From: Haplosporangium gracile
Taxonomy: Eukaryota > Mortierellomycota > Mortierellomycetes > Mortierellales > Mortierellaceae
Assembly: GCA_015499985.1 (NCBI GenBank)
Contig: JAAAUF010000579.1
Coordinates: 4,716-26,801 of the forward strand
Length of the DNA: 22,086 nt
Direction: 5' to 3'
The notes beneath the pieces were generated by a model, which was not told where the DNA came from, made no database searches, and saw only the letters and a program-made list of their open reading frames with translations. A program made the translations under genes and the position numbers. Below, in pieces: positions 1 to 10,123 of the stretch (the first letter of the stretch is position 1; each line of letters opens with the position of its first letter).

Positions 1-2066
1 AAAAAAAAGAGAGAGAGAGAGAGACAGAGAAAGAGAATATATCCCTCGTTCCTTCTCTCTGTTCTACCATTGGGTCCTCAAAGATCCTCTCACACCCACC
101 TCCACGTTTCCGTTTGTTCTAATGATAAGTCTGGCAATCAATTCACCACCTATTATCCTCAAGGTGCCCCTTTCTGTTCTCATCCTTGATTGAAATGACC
201 AAGGGTATGGTCTATCGCTCACGTCAAAAATGTCCCCACCATGTTCGCTTGTTCCCAATCTCCGCCTATCTCGCACATTGTTGCAGGAGGCACCGACTCG
301 GACTAAAATGTCCTACCGTACAATAATAGGGGAGTTTGTAGCGAATACACTAGTATCCAAAGTACATGTACGTATTCTTAAGTCGGCGACCGCCACGGTG
401 GGTAAGCTTTGAACATCTTGGGCTGACAATAAACTATGATAGCGGTTCCCCTACTTAGCCGCTCTGTCCTGCACATCCTTGTGTAGCTGGCTGCAGCTCT
501 ATTGATCAGTTTCTCCCCTGTTCCTGCTCTGTAATAGTTTGGAGTGATAACGCGTCGTCCTCTATTTTTGCTCGTTCGCTCTCCCGCCTCTCTATATATC
601 ATTCAGTATTATGCGAATGCCACCTTGTCTACTTATTGTCTGATTATCTGCCAGTTCTAACAATAACATCATGCGCAAGGATCACATTGTCGCGAGAGCG
701 TCGTGAGAAATAATACAGAATAAGAAAAAAAACTTTTGCCCAGTCTTGTGCCCTCTCGTGCCCTCTTGTGCAACCTGGTAATCTTCTCCGCTCGGTCCAA
801 TTGTTAATGCAATAATTTCACGATATTGCAATATATCATCAACAATAGGTACCCAACATGGCTACCTTTATGTATCACCAGTTTGGCGCCCACCCTAGAG
901 AAGAGAGCAAGTTGCTTTCGCATATACCCAACAAAGAAATATTGGAAGTACATGTCCAAATGGCTGAGGTAGAATCGAGGGGTACGATTGCGATTGTGAC
1001 AGAGATCCCCTTTCCCCCCATCGTGTCTGGACGACGTATGCATAAATCGTATTTGTTTCAGGATTAGATACCAGGGCTTTATTGTTCTGAGGGGTTGCTG
1101 TTTAGTGAGCCATTGTTTTCATAAGCACAAAGAGGGCTGAATTCATCATATCTATGCCTCAGAACATCCCTCCAAAACGTGAACGAATACTACCTATCTT
1201 AACACTCGTAGAAAAAAGTACAAGAAAGTAGAGAAACAATAAAAAGGTCCAGAAACCAGCATACAAGTCGAGGAGCCCCTGTTTGACGCCGACTGAAGCA
1301 TGCAAATGGAGGGAAGAAAAGAGGGGTGGACAAAAAGGATAGGGTGGCAAAGGAGAACGACAAGGGTGGTGGCCAACTATCACTTGCAAAGGGGTGCATA
1401 TGTATATAAGTTATCGAATGAAGTCAGCAAAATAAACGGACAACAGACAGGGAGCCCAGACAGTCAAATAGGGGAGGCGAATATGGACAATAGAGGGACG
1501 GACACACCCGTGGTGGAGGTGGTTGCAATTGAGCAGCTTATTTTCGTCATTTTTGCTATTGTATTGTTCTCGACTGATCTGATCCTGAGGTGGTTTGGCA
1601 ACTGTTGCAGCAGTTGAACTAACAACGACAGAAATAATACGAAGGACAAAGGGTCGGTGTATGACTAGGCCTGTTCTTTTTGTTTGGTCTGCCTTTTGAA
1701 AGAGTAAGCAGGACTGTTCATATATGTCATGATGTGTATTGCCGATGAGGTTGTGCAGGATGTATTGAAAATTGTCAAAGACGTGTCTGTGTCTGAGTTT
1801 GCGTGTGTGAAAGAAACATACGACAGCAAGGAAGGGATAACGGGATAGACATTAAAAGAAGCAAAACTTTTAATGGGGAAGGGAGGATTTTTTAAAGACA
1901 AAGAACGGAGACGACAGAGATCATCATCGTGTTGCTTGTTCGTGACTGAACCAGGCGGGTCGATATTGCGGCTAGTTCTTTCTGCGTCTTTGCTTCTCTT
2001 CCTGTGCCTTTGTTTTTGTTCTCTCTCTCCTCGATTTGTTTTATGTTGTTGTTAACGTATTTGTTG

Positions 2067-2087
2067 TTTGTTTGTTTGTTTGTTTGT
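2067..2087. repeat. (TTTG)n microsatellite
   Basis: About five tandem copies of TTTG, immediately followed by two copies of ATGG. Seen directly in the sequence, with no coding potential around it. Confidence 0.85.
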
Positions 2088-2104
2088 ATGGATGGATCCG
2101 CCTT

Positions 2105-2138
2105 GGGAGTGGAAGTGGGAGTGGGAGTGGGAGTGGGG
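2105..2138 (+). repeat. GTGGGA hexanucleotide array, G-quadruplex-capable
   Basis: Tandem copies of a GTGGGA unit, one degenerate. G-runs at 2117-2119, 2123-2125, 2129-2131 and 2135-2138 are separated by 3-nt loops, which meets the usual four-run G-quadruplex pattern on the plus strand. Confidence 0.75.
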
Positions 2139-2547
2139 CAGAATGGAATTGGACATCACCGCAAGCAATGCAGAACCTTGTTTTTTTTGGCGCTTTCTGT
2201 CTCTATACCATGCCATGACGAGAAGCACAAAACAGTCAATGCGCGTAGAAGAATGTCTTTAATATGCCTAGGCAGTGAATGACGGGGCGAGTCCATGGAC
2301 CACACCTTGCACTCAAAAACAAAAAGTACTTTGTACCTATCTATTATGCTCTCGCTACTCTTTTTTATTTTTTCTTTCACTCTCAATTTTTCTTTACTGT
2401 TGTGAGGCTACGCTGACTGAGCCAAACCACCATTGCCATTCCCCCTGCCTCACAAGTGCTTGTACACCTAAAAATACACCCCGACCATATCCCCTGCCTT
2501 TAACACTTCTATTCAAATCCAACAGCCCCTCCCTCCCTACGCCAACT

Positions 2548-2553
2548 TATAAA
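2548..2553 (+). promoter_or_regulatory. TATA box of the secreted-protein gene
   Basis: A perfect TATAAA lies 176 nt before the ATG at 2729. It is followed by a TTTC/TTCT-rich tract at about 2565-2605, a common fungal arrangement of TATA plus pyrimidine-rich initiator region. The transcription start would be expected about 30-60 nt downstream (inference). Confidence 0.6.
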
Positions 2554-2728
2554 GGCTGTCTTGATCCCCTTCTCCTTCTTCTTTTCTTTCTTTCTTTTTC
2601 TTTCACACCATTGTATCTCGTCAGTGCAATATACCCTCTTTTGCGCCTTCTCTCTTTCCAATCAATCATCCACAACAACCCTTGTGCTCTCCTCTACCAT
2701 TCCATTTTTCCCACTGTGCGAACGAACC

Positions 2729-3541
2729 ATGGCTCTGAAACGCTCAAGTCTCGCATTGTTGGCTTCGGCCCTCATCGCCCTGATCGCCCACGACTTTGTC
2801 CTCCAGGCAGAGGCAGCACCCATCGACAGACTCCTCGCTTTGATCCCTTCTTCTTCCACCCATCACAACCAGCAACTCAACGACAACTCTACCCCTCTCC
2901 AACCGCCACCTCAACCCTCCCTCGGAAGAGCCCAGATCCGACCCATTGGTCAACGACAGCCCTCCTCTCGACCCTCTTCTGATCACTCTGCTGGACCCTC
3001 GTCGTCGCAAATCTCCTCATCGGACGCTTCCGCGTCGGTGTGGTATCTTCTCCACCAGGCTCAACAACGACAGCAATTACAACAACAAAAAATGCAATCA
3101 ATCCTGTCAGTGCGCATCCAACAGCAACAACAACAACTCCAACGACAAACGCAAACACAGCAGCAACAACAACAACAACAAACCTCTCCTTCAGAGACTT
3201 GGTCAGATCGTACACTCGGTGGACATGCGGTCCTGGACGATGACGATGATGACGCAGGCAACGAACTTTTGGATACCGAATCCGGCGGACTTTTAAGACC
3301 CGACGCCGACGATGAGATTGAAGGCACGATTGAAGGAGAGGTCCTGGAGGAAGAGGAAGAGTATGGGAACGAGAGCGAGACTGAATACGACGATGGTGAG
3401 GATGACGATAGTAATGAAGGGGACATTTACGAGTCTTGGTTGACGATGCCTCCACCATCGATCCCTTCTCGCCTGGTCCACCATGAAGCCAGGAGGGCAA
3501 GGCTTGGAAAGTTGAGAGGAGAGGAGGAGAAGGGCCTCTAA
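2729..3541 (+). CDS. Putative secreted Gln-rich/acidic protein
   Basis: The product is 270 aa from a single exon. I do not recognise the family. The ATG at 2729 (context aaccATGG) is chosen over the longer open frame because it begins a clear signal peptide: basic residues K4-R5, a hydrophobic core about L8-A20, and an AEA-A cleavage site around residues 29-30. The mature part has a Pro/Ser-rich segment (about 40-105) and a Gln-rich segment (about 112-155, one run of 8 Q). A long Asp/Glu-rich stretch (about 175-235) then precedes a short Pro-containing, hydrophobic then basic C-terminus with an Arg-Arg pair. Two possible N-glycosylation sequons (NST, NES) are visible. There is no transmembrane segment after the signal peptide. 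It could be a cell-wall-associated protein, an effector-like secreted protein or a processed precursor; none can be chosen from sequence. TATA box upstream, AATAAA downstream. Confidence 0.75.
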   Translation: MALKRSSLALLASALIALIAHDFVLQAEAAPIDRLLALIPSSSTHHNQQLNDNSTPLQPPPQPSLGRAQIRPIGQRQPSSRPSSDHSAGPSSSQISSSDASASVWYLLHQAQQRQQLQQQKMQSILSVRIQQQQQQLQRQTQTQQQQQQQQTSPSETWSDRTLGGHAVLDDDDDDAGNELLDTESGGLLRPDADDEIEGTIEGEVLEEEEEYGNESETEYDDGEDDDSNEGDIYESWLTMPPPSIPSRLVHHEARRARLGKLRGEEEKGL

Positions 3542-3899
3542 ACCACACACAGGGATACATTCACACCACCCGCATGGCGATGGGAGTACATGTACATATT
3601 GTTGCCCTTCTCCTTGGTCCCCATGAAAAAACAAGGCATCGATCGCATCGCGTTGGTGTTGCTAGCCCACCCAATCATCATCAGCGCCATGGGGGATACT
3701 CCCTTGTTCGCTCCCCTTCCTTTTTTTCTTTGTTTGTCGCCCCTCGTCTTTCTCTCCTAGACTTCCCCTTGTAAACACACTGCCCTCACTTTTTTTCCTC
3801 ATTTCGACCATTTTGTACATACACTTTTTTCTCAATCCCTGGCAGCAACTGTACATACATATCTCAATCCTTGCCAAAACATTGTAACATACGACCAAA

Positions 3900-3905
3900 A
3901 ATAAA
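3900..3905 (+). terminator. Poly(A) signal of the secreted-protein gene
   Basis: AATAAA lies 359 nt after the stop codon, within an AT-rich region containing several TGTACATA-like elements that fit fungal 3'-end efficiency signals. Confidence 0.5.
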
Positions 3906-4636
3906 GCACTCCCGACTTGTCTTATCTTGCAACAAAAAGAAAGCAAATGCGTTCAGCCCGCCGCACTGCGCCCTTTTTTTTTTTAACCCTCTGAACTTTT
4001 GTTCACCCTTTCATCATCCTCGTACGGTATGCCCGGACTAAAAATTGAAGGTTCTCCTTTCTTTTACTCCCGCAGCCTGCTAGGCCCGCCAGTGCGCTTT
4101 TAGTGGAAACACAGCCCATGATGAGCAGTACTCACGTGCAGCGAGGTTCCCTCTCTATCCATTTTGCTGCTTTTATTTTGTAAAAGAAAAACAGGTTCTT
4201 TTCCTGGTAACAGTATCACGATGCACAGTGATGGCAATGCTTACCCACGCCCTGAGGCATTGCCACACGAATAGGTTTTGTGGCAGGGCACATGTGTGTT
4301 GCCACCAACTAGGAGAACAAAAAAAAGGAAAGGCGAAAAGCAGTCCGTCACATGTGGCTTGTGTAATAAACAAAAAAAAAAAAAGAAAAAAAATACATAC
4401 GCTTTAAACCAGGACAAGTCAAGGGAGTAGTAGCCCTCAATGGTATTCCATTCGTGTTTCCTTTGTCCATCCTCCTAAAAGACCGACATCTCCTCTCTCA
4501 CTTGCCTCTTGATATCACAACTCCCTGACCGAGAGACATCAAAAAACACCCTCTTTACTCGAGACAAGCACAAACAATCCTCGATTCCCTCCCTCCCCTC
4601 TACTCGACCCTTCCTTCTTTCGACTTTCCTACTACA
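3906..4636. other. Intergenic region and UTP21 promoter
   Basis: There is no open frame of interest. The region holds T and A homopolymers (3973-3984 and 4371-4392) and, from about 4540, a pyrimidine-rich tract running up to the UTP21 start codon, which probably marks the core promoter and 5' UTR. No TATA box is evident, which would fit a housekeeping gene. Confidence 0.5.
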
Positions 4637-7600
4637 ATGTTCGGCGTCTCAAAGAAGGCCCGTACACAGGCACCCAAGGCTGCTGCTCCCCGCATCTTTG
4701 TTCCCTTCCGAGCCATTGGTTATGTTACCAACGAGGTTCCCTTCAATATTCAGGCTAGGGGGCAAGCATACTTCCTGACCACCTGTGTTGGCACCACGTT
4801 TCATATCTACGATGTCGCCAAAATGAACCTTCAGTTCGTTGGTAAGTGACCAGCTTGCCCTATTTTTTTTGCTTTTTGAGGGAAGATTACATCTACTGCA
4901 GGGAACTCGACGATTGTTATTAACAACTGACTTATTGTCACGTATGAATAGGAGCACACACATCACAACCTATCACAGCATTGGCAGCTCTGGGCGATCT
5001 CACTTTTGTTGCATGCGGATCGGATGTCGTTTCGTACAGGCGCGCAAAGGAAGTTAGCCGATTCACATGTGGAGAGGATGAGAGGCTCTCAATAGCATCT
5101 CTCGAGATATTTGGTCAACACATTATCTCGATCTGCAGCGACAACAGCGTCAAGTTGAACGATCATACTACCGGAGGTAAACAGCCAGTTTTCGGCTCAG
5201 GGGTCGAAGCTAAAGATCGTCAGGACATAGAGCTACTGGAAGACTCTACCTAACGCACACCGTTTTTATTTTTTGACATTTTTTAGAGCTTTACACCACC
5301 ATCGACTTTGACTCTTCTTTCACCGTTACGACGCTCATCCACCCCAGCACATACTTGAACAAGATTCTCATCGGAAGCAACCAAGGAACGATGCAGATCT
5401 GGAACATTCGCACTAGCACCATGGTCTATGCCTTCAAAAGCTTCAACTCGCCCATTACTTGCTTCACTCAGACTCCTGTCGTGGATGTCATTGCTGTCGG
5501 TCTCTTGGACGGCTCGATTGTGATTCATAACATCAGGACGGACGTCACCATCATGACCTTGAGACAGGAGGGCAAAGTGACCGCCGTTACCTTCCGCACA
5601 GGTATGGGGATCCGCCATCTTTGTCAGAACGAGCGAGGTGATTCTATGAGTACTTGAAGAGTGGGTTCTAATATTTGCAGGATCAATTATCCTCTTTTGA
5701 TAGATGACCAGCATGTTATGGCGTCCGCCAACATGTATGGTGACATTGCTCTCTGGGATCTGGATCGCCAAAAGATTCTTCATGTGATGAAAGGAGCACA
5801 CGATGGTTCTATCCCCTCGATCCAGTTCTTGAATGGACAGCCCATTTTGATGAGTTCAGGGGCCGACAACGCCGTCAAGCAGTGGATCTTTGACAGTCTG
5901 GATGGTCTCCCCCGCCTTTTGAAGTCTAGGAGCGGACATCATCAACCCCCAACACACATCAAATACTATGGCGAAGACGGACACTTCATTCTCTCGGCTG
6001 GTCGCGATCGCTCCGTCAGGGCCTTTTCGACTGTTCGCGACTCTCAGTCGACAGAGTTATCTCAGGGATCTCTCAGCAAAAAATCCAAGCTGTTGAACTT
6101 GAAAATCGATGAGCTCAAGTTGCCCCTGGTCACCACCTTGGCCGCATCGTCTGCCAAGGAGAAGGAGTGGGACAACATTTTGACAGCTCATTGGAACGAG
6201 CCCGGTGTGCGGTCATGGAACTATCAGCGCAAGACTTTGGGCGCCCATATCATGTCCCCCAAGGATGGATCAGCCACCAAGACGGTTGCTGTCAGCTCGT
6301 GCGGTAACTTTGGTTTTGTCGGATCGGCTTTGGGTGGAATCGACATGTTTAACATGCAGTCTGGACTTTTCCGTCGTTCGTATGAGGAGGATGGCCACAA
6401 GAAGTCTGTGACAGGACTTCAGTCGGATCGCTTGAACAGGACATTGATCTCTGGCTCGTTAGATGGGCTGCTCAAGCTGTGGGATATCAAGACTGGAAAA
6501 TGCGAACATACCATGGAGATGCCCTCGCCCATCACGCACTTGCTGCTCTTTACCGAGAACAACCACCTCGCTGTCATTTGCGACGACTTGTGCATCCGCA
6601 TTGTCGATGTCGAGAACAGACGCGTCGTCCGTGAGTTCTGGGGTCACTCTAACCGTATCACCGACATGGTAAGCAAGCTCATTGCGCTTCTATTTACTAT
6701 GATTTTTATGGCGCTTTATGATGGGGTTCTATTGGTATTGATACTTCCTTTGGTTATTAGACTTTCAGCCCTGATGGTCACTGGCTCGTGTCGGCATCGC
6801 TTGACGCCACTATCCGGACATGGGATCTTCCCACTGGTCACATGGTGGATATTTTTAGATGCGAGAGCATCGCGACCTCTCTTTCCTTCTCGCCCACTGG
6901 AGACTACTTGGCCACAGCACACGTCGACAATGTCGGAATCTTTTTGTGGGCCAACCGCATGCAGTTCACCACCGTGTCGTTGAGGAGTATCACAGAGGAT
7001 GATGTGATCAGAGTTGCTCTGCCTACGTCTTCGACCTTGGAGGACGAGACTGAAGGTATATATAAATACTGTTTGTATCATTGCATTATTGCTGTTTTGA
7101 GACTTAGCCATTACTCTGGTGCAAATAACTAACGCATTTATTGTGTATATTCGTGTATTTATATGAACTGTAGCGGAGAACATGTTCACGACGAACGAGG
7201 AGGTCTTGGCTTTGGAGCCTACGATCGAGACACCCGAGCAGTTGACCGAGCAGATGATTACGCTTTCGCTTCTTCCCAAGTCCAAGTGGCAGACGTTGTT
7301 GAACCTGGATGTGATTAAGTCCAGGAACAAGCCAAAGGAGGCTCCCAAGGCCCCCGAGAAGGCTCCCTTCTTTCTTAGCACATTGCCTGGTGTCGAGCCC
7401 AAGTTTGTGGCGACCAAGAAGGACGAGGAGCGGTCGATGGAGGACTCGAAGATGATCCGCATGAGCATGTTGCAGCCCGAGACAGTGTTTATGACTTTGT
7501 TGAAGCGCGGCCATACTTCGTCAGGAAGCAGCAGCGAGAAGGACTACTCGGACTTTTTCGATCACTTGAAGACCTTGAACCCTTCGGCAGTCGACTTTGA

Positions 7601-8036
7601 GTTGAGATCGATGTCCCTCGATAACGACTTGGCCGAGCCCCGATACTTTTTGGAGGCTATCGAGTGTCTTTTGCAGCAAAAGCGGGATTTCGAATTGGCA
7701 GAGGCATACCTGAACTTGTTCCTGAAGATCCACGGAGATGTGTTGGTTGCCAACCCTGAGGCAGGACTTGATGACGAGGAAGAGAGTGAGAGCGAGGACG
7801 AGAACGAGGATAGCGAGATGGAGAGTGATGCTGATAGTGACGACGAGGAGGAGAGAAAACAGAGAAAGGCCAATAAGCTGTTGAAGGTCAAGGTCAATGT
7901 TGTCAAGGCGGGTCCTTTGAGCGTCAGCATGCGGTTGAGGCGGCTGGTGAGCGAGCATCAGCGTGAGTGGAAGAGGCTTGAGGAGCTGTTCCAGAGCACG
8001 CTTTGCTTGATCGAGTTTATGAGAACCAAGGCATAA
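4637..8036 (+). CDS. UTP21: U3 snoRNP-associated WD40 protein Utp21/WDR36
   Basis: Exons: 4637-4841, 4952-5176, 5287-5601, 5704-6668, 6761-7055 and 7174-8036. They total 2,868 nt and 955 aa, close to human WDR36 and yeast Utp21. All phases join cleanly. Introns are 92-118 nt, start GTAAGT, GTAAAC, GTATGG, GTAAGC and GTATAT, and end in TAG. Utp21 is a UTP-B subunit of the nucleolar SSU processome, needed for 18S pre-rRNA processing (family knowledge). Visible features are two WD40 propellers across about residues 30-660 with repeated W-D or W-N motifs (SGSLDGLLKLWD, SASLDATIRTWD), the family-typical ILSAGRDRS and SGHHQPP stretches, and a Utp21 C-terminal helical domain from about 730. An acidic insert (about 868-895) interrupts that domain. 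The start fits the conserved FVPFRAIG N-terminus. At intron 3 the acceptor at 5703 is preferred over 5680, because the latter gives an immediate stop. Confidence 0.95.
5602..5703 (+). other. UTP21 intron 3 with two competing acceptors
   Basis: The donor is GTATGG. A CTAAT branch-like motif lies at 5668-5672, a strong-looking TTTGCAG ends at 5680 and a weaker GATAG ends at 5703. Only the 5703 acceptor restores the conserved TFRTD context and an open frame. Confidence 0.75.
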
Positions 8037-8464
8037 GGCCTTTTGTATGTTTCCCCACCCTGGCATTAGAAAATCACACACACATTCGAACTTTTTTTTT
8101 TATTCATTTCAATTACACACAACACACTATTGCATTCTACTATCGTTGGATTCGATGATTACTTCATGCAAAGTAGTGAGGAAGTATACTCTCAAGGGTC
8201 ATTGTATCATGCAAGCGTCATGGCGAATCTATTTTCACGAGTGAAAAAGAAAAACTGTAAATAAGTGTCCGTGGGAGCCGAAGCGTAGGTTAAAGATGAA
8301 AGGATAAAAAAGTGGCCGAAAATGGCGAACATTTGATTCCTTGTCACGCCCTCTTTTCTGCTTCTCCGCGTTCACTTTGTCCTCCTCTCTTTGTTTCATT
8401 TCTCTTTGTTTCATTTCTCTTTGTCATCCCTTACTTCTCTTTCCACTCATCCAATCACAGCATA
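8037..8464. other. UTP21 3' region and LACTB2-like promoter
   Basis: This 428-nt spacer holds the UTP21 3' UTR. A TATA-like ggataaaaaa lies near 8302-8311. A CT-rich tract at about 8340-8440 includes a 15-bp tandem repeat. A four-codon ATG frame (8322-8336) precedes the main start but may lie upstream of the transcription start. Confidence 0.5.
8386..8426 (+). repeat. 15-bp tandem repeat in the 5' leader
   Basis: The unit TCTCTTTGTTTCATT occurs at 8386-8400 and 8401-8415, with a partial third copy to 8426. It is pyrimidine-rich, lies about 40 nt before the start codon and has a length divisible by three. Confidence 0.85.
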
Positions 8465-9756
8465 ATGGAAACACTTGAAAGGCTGCCCAACATCATCCGC
8501 CTCTCGGAGCGAGTTGTCCGTGTCCTCGGTCTCAACCCAAACAAGTTCACTCTTCAAGGTAACATTGTGATTCAAATAACAACAAACACTCATCAGAAGA
8601 CGAAGTGAACGAGTGTCTACGGAATAGCATTACCGAATAAAAACTGTCCGAACGGACATATGGAGATGTAATTTAACCAGTCTCTTCCCTTTCTTGCACA
8701 ACTTCTATCATATGCTGCTGGATGTAATCCCTGCAAAAAATAATAGGCACGAATACATACCTGATCGGAAAGGGACCCAAGAAGGTCCTGCTCGACACAG
8801 GCGAGGGGATCCCCGAGTACATCCCTCTCCTCCAAGAAGCCCTGGACAAGGAACAACCAGGTCCAGCCGGAGAGCGCGTCACCATCACCAAGGTTATATG
8901 TTCACATTGGCACCATGACCACGTCGGCGGGGTCCACGATGTCCTCTCCTTCCTTGCGGCCCGTAACATTCAACTCCATAACCCACCCGCCACCGCTGCC
9001 GATGCTGCCTCCACCACCGCACCCAATAGTAAGGGTTTAGTCGATGTTGACACCTCGAACTCGTCGGCTCCTACGGGGGTGTTCAAGTACCCCTGCCCAG
9101 GCCGCGATGACCCGGAGACACGGTTCCAGACGATCCAGGACCGAGATGTTATCAAAGTCGATGAGCAAACCACGCTCTTGACGCTTCACACCCCCGGTCA
9201 TACATCGGACCATTGTAGTTTCTTTTTGAAGGAGGAGAATACGTTGTTTACGGCGGATTGTGTCCTGGGCCAGGGGACTGCTGTCTTTGAGGATCTGGGG
9301 TCCTACATCCGGTCGCTTGAGAAGCAACTGAGCTTCTCCGAGGTTGCCTCTGCAGGTTCGTCGCCGAGTTACAAGATCTATCCGGGTCATGGACCGATTA
9401 TTGAGGACGGACCGGCCAAGATCCGAGAGTATATTAAGCACCGGTTCGAGCGTGAGCGACAAGTCCTTGCTGTCCTTTCTTCTCCCAGCAGTACTGGAAG
9501 CGATGTGCACACGGAATCAGTGAAGGCGTTTACGCCTGCGAGTACAGGAAAGACGGCGATGGATATTGTGAAGGTGATCTATCAGGCGTACCCGGTCAGT
9601 TTGCACTTGCCAGCCCAACACCAGATCTTGTTGCATTTGAAGAAATTGGAGGAGGATGGCAAGGTCAAGCGCGGAGTGGGGGCAGCAGGTGAGCCTGTGG
9701 AGGATCTTGTGGATGCTGTGTGGGACCTTGTTCCTCAGACCCAGGCCAACCTTTAA
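8465..9756 (+). CDS. LACTB2-like metallo-beta-lactamase-fold hydrolase
   Basis: Two exons, 8465-8558 and 8747-9756, encode 367 aa. The 188-nt intron (GTAACA...AATAG) splits a Gly codon inside the family hallmark FTLQG-TNTYLIG, which strongly supports both the splice and the start. LACTB2 proteins are zinc hydrolases; the human one is a mitochondrial endoribonuclease, and fungal relatives include lactamase-type thioesterases of polyketide clusters. All expected metal ligands are present: HWHHDH with H85, H87, D89 and H90, then H183 in HTPGHTSDH, D202 in TADCVLGQG, and H246 in YPGHGP. The C-terminal part (about 295-365) looks like the small winged-helix domain that follows the lactamase fold in LACTB2. 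The protein is about 80 aa longer than human LACTB2, mainly through an Ala/Thr/Ser-rich insert at about 110-140 and a loop near 265-285. There is no polyketide synthase next door, so a housekeeping LACTB2 role is more likely. Confidence 0.9.
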
Positions 9757-9870
9757 GGAGGGTGTAGATATAAAGTAGTACTGCAAACGGTATTTAACAA
9801 TGATAACTGTCAATAGTGGTTCCCCTTTTTTACATCTTTAGACGTAGTGTAGTGTTGTTTATTTCGTCAC

Positions 9871-9901
9871 AATAAAATGAAAATTCAAAGGATCAAATAA
9901 A
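9871..9901 (+). terminator. Poly(A) signals of the LACTB2-like gene
   Basis: Two AATAAA hexamers, at 9871-9876 and 9896-9901, lie 115 and 140 nt past the stop codon in an A-rich context. Confidence 0.55.
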
Positions 9902-9912
9902 GAGAGGCTGGT

Positions 9913-9918
9913 TTTATT
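9913..9918 (-). terminator. Poly(A) signal of the UbiC-like gene
   Basis: TTTATT on the plus strand is AATAAA on the minus strand, about 206 nt beyond the stop codon of the minus-strand gene and only 11 nt from the opposing gene's signal. Confidence 0.45.
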
Positions 9919-10123
9919 ATCCATTGAAGGTGGAAATCATGAAAGACAGACTGGCCGAGTAAAGGGAGATATGGTACACATGAGGAGAAGTGGAGAAGAA
10001 AGCAGAAAGGAACAATGAACGAAACAGCGACAAAAAGAAAAAGAACAAGAAATCGGACCTCTCGCTCGATCGCGATCTTCAAAACAAAACAAAAAAAAAC
10101 AACCAGTAGAAAAGCAACAGCGA

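Larger units (their letters stand above)
1..2547. other. Gene-poor left flank
   Basis: I find no convincing gene in this stretch. Open frames are short, lack recognisable motifs and mostly use alternative start codons. The best ATG frame, 858-1067 (+, 69 codons, good start context), has no family resemblance and is not called. The flank holds a short GA repeat near the left edge, a roughly three-fold 10-bp repeat (gtgccctcty) near 749-772, a TTTG run and a GTGGGA hexamer array (listed separately). It probably contains the distal promoter of the gene at 2729 and perhaps the untranslated end of a gene lying outside the window. Confidence 0.5.
9757..10123. other. Convergent 3' region
   Basis: This 367-nt spacer lies between two convergent genes. 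Plus-strand AATAAA signals are at 9871-9876 and 9896-9901; a minus-strand AATAAA reads at 9918-9913. The transcripts probably overlap at their 3' ends. Confidence 0.5.

Noticed and set aside
858..1067. 69-codon plus-strand ORF with good ATG context
   Set aside because: It shows no recognisable domain, signal peptide or splice signals and lies in a gene-poor region. It cannot be separated from chance.
1300..1617. 105-codon plus-strand ORF with a hydrophobic C-terminal half
   Set aside because: Its composition is biased, it lacks recognisable motifs, and similar-length frames overlap on the other strand.
2889..3560. 223-codon minus-strand ORF over the secreted-protein gene
   Set aside because: It is a shadow of the Gln/Asp/Glu-rich coding sequence. 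Runs of Val, Arg and His arise from antisense repeats.
4120..4125. GATGAG PAC-like ribosome-biogenesis promoter motif upstream of UTP21
   Set aside because: A single 6-mer more than 500 nt from the ATG with no complete RRPE partner is not significant.
4118..4255. Possible C/D-box snoRNA (ATGATGA at 4118, CTGA at 4252, short GCC/GGC flanks)
   Set aside because: The terminal stem is only three pairs with a bulge, no D' box is present, and the length is loose. It is probably chance.
5661..5703. N-terminal residues of the ORF preceding UTP21 exon 4
   Set aside because: These codons lie in intron 3. Homologues continue directly from TFRTD into the sequence starting at 5704.
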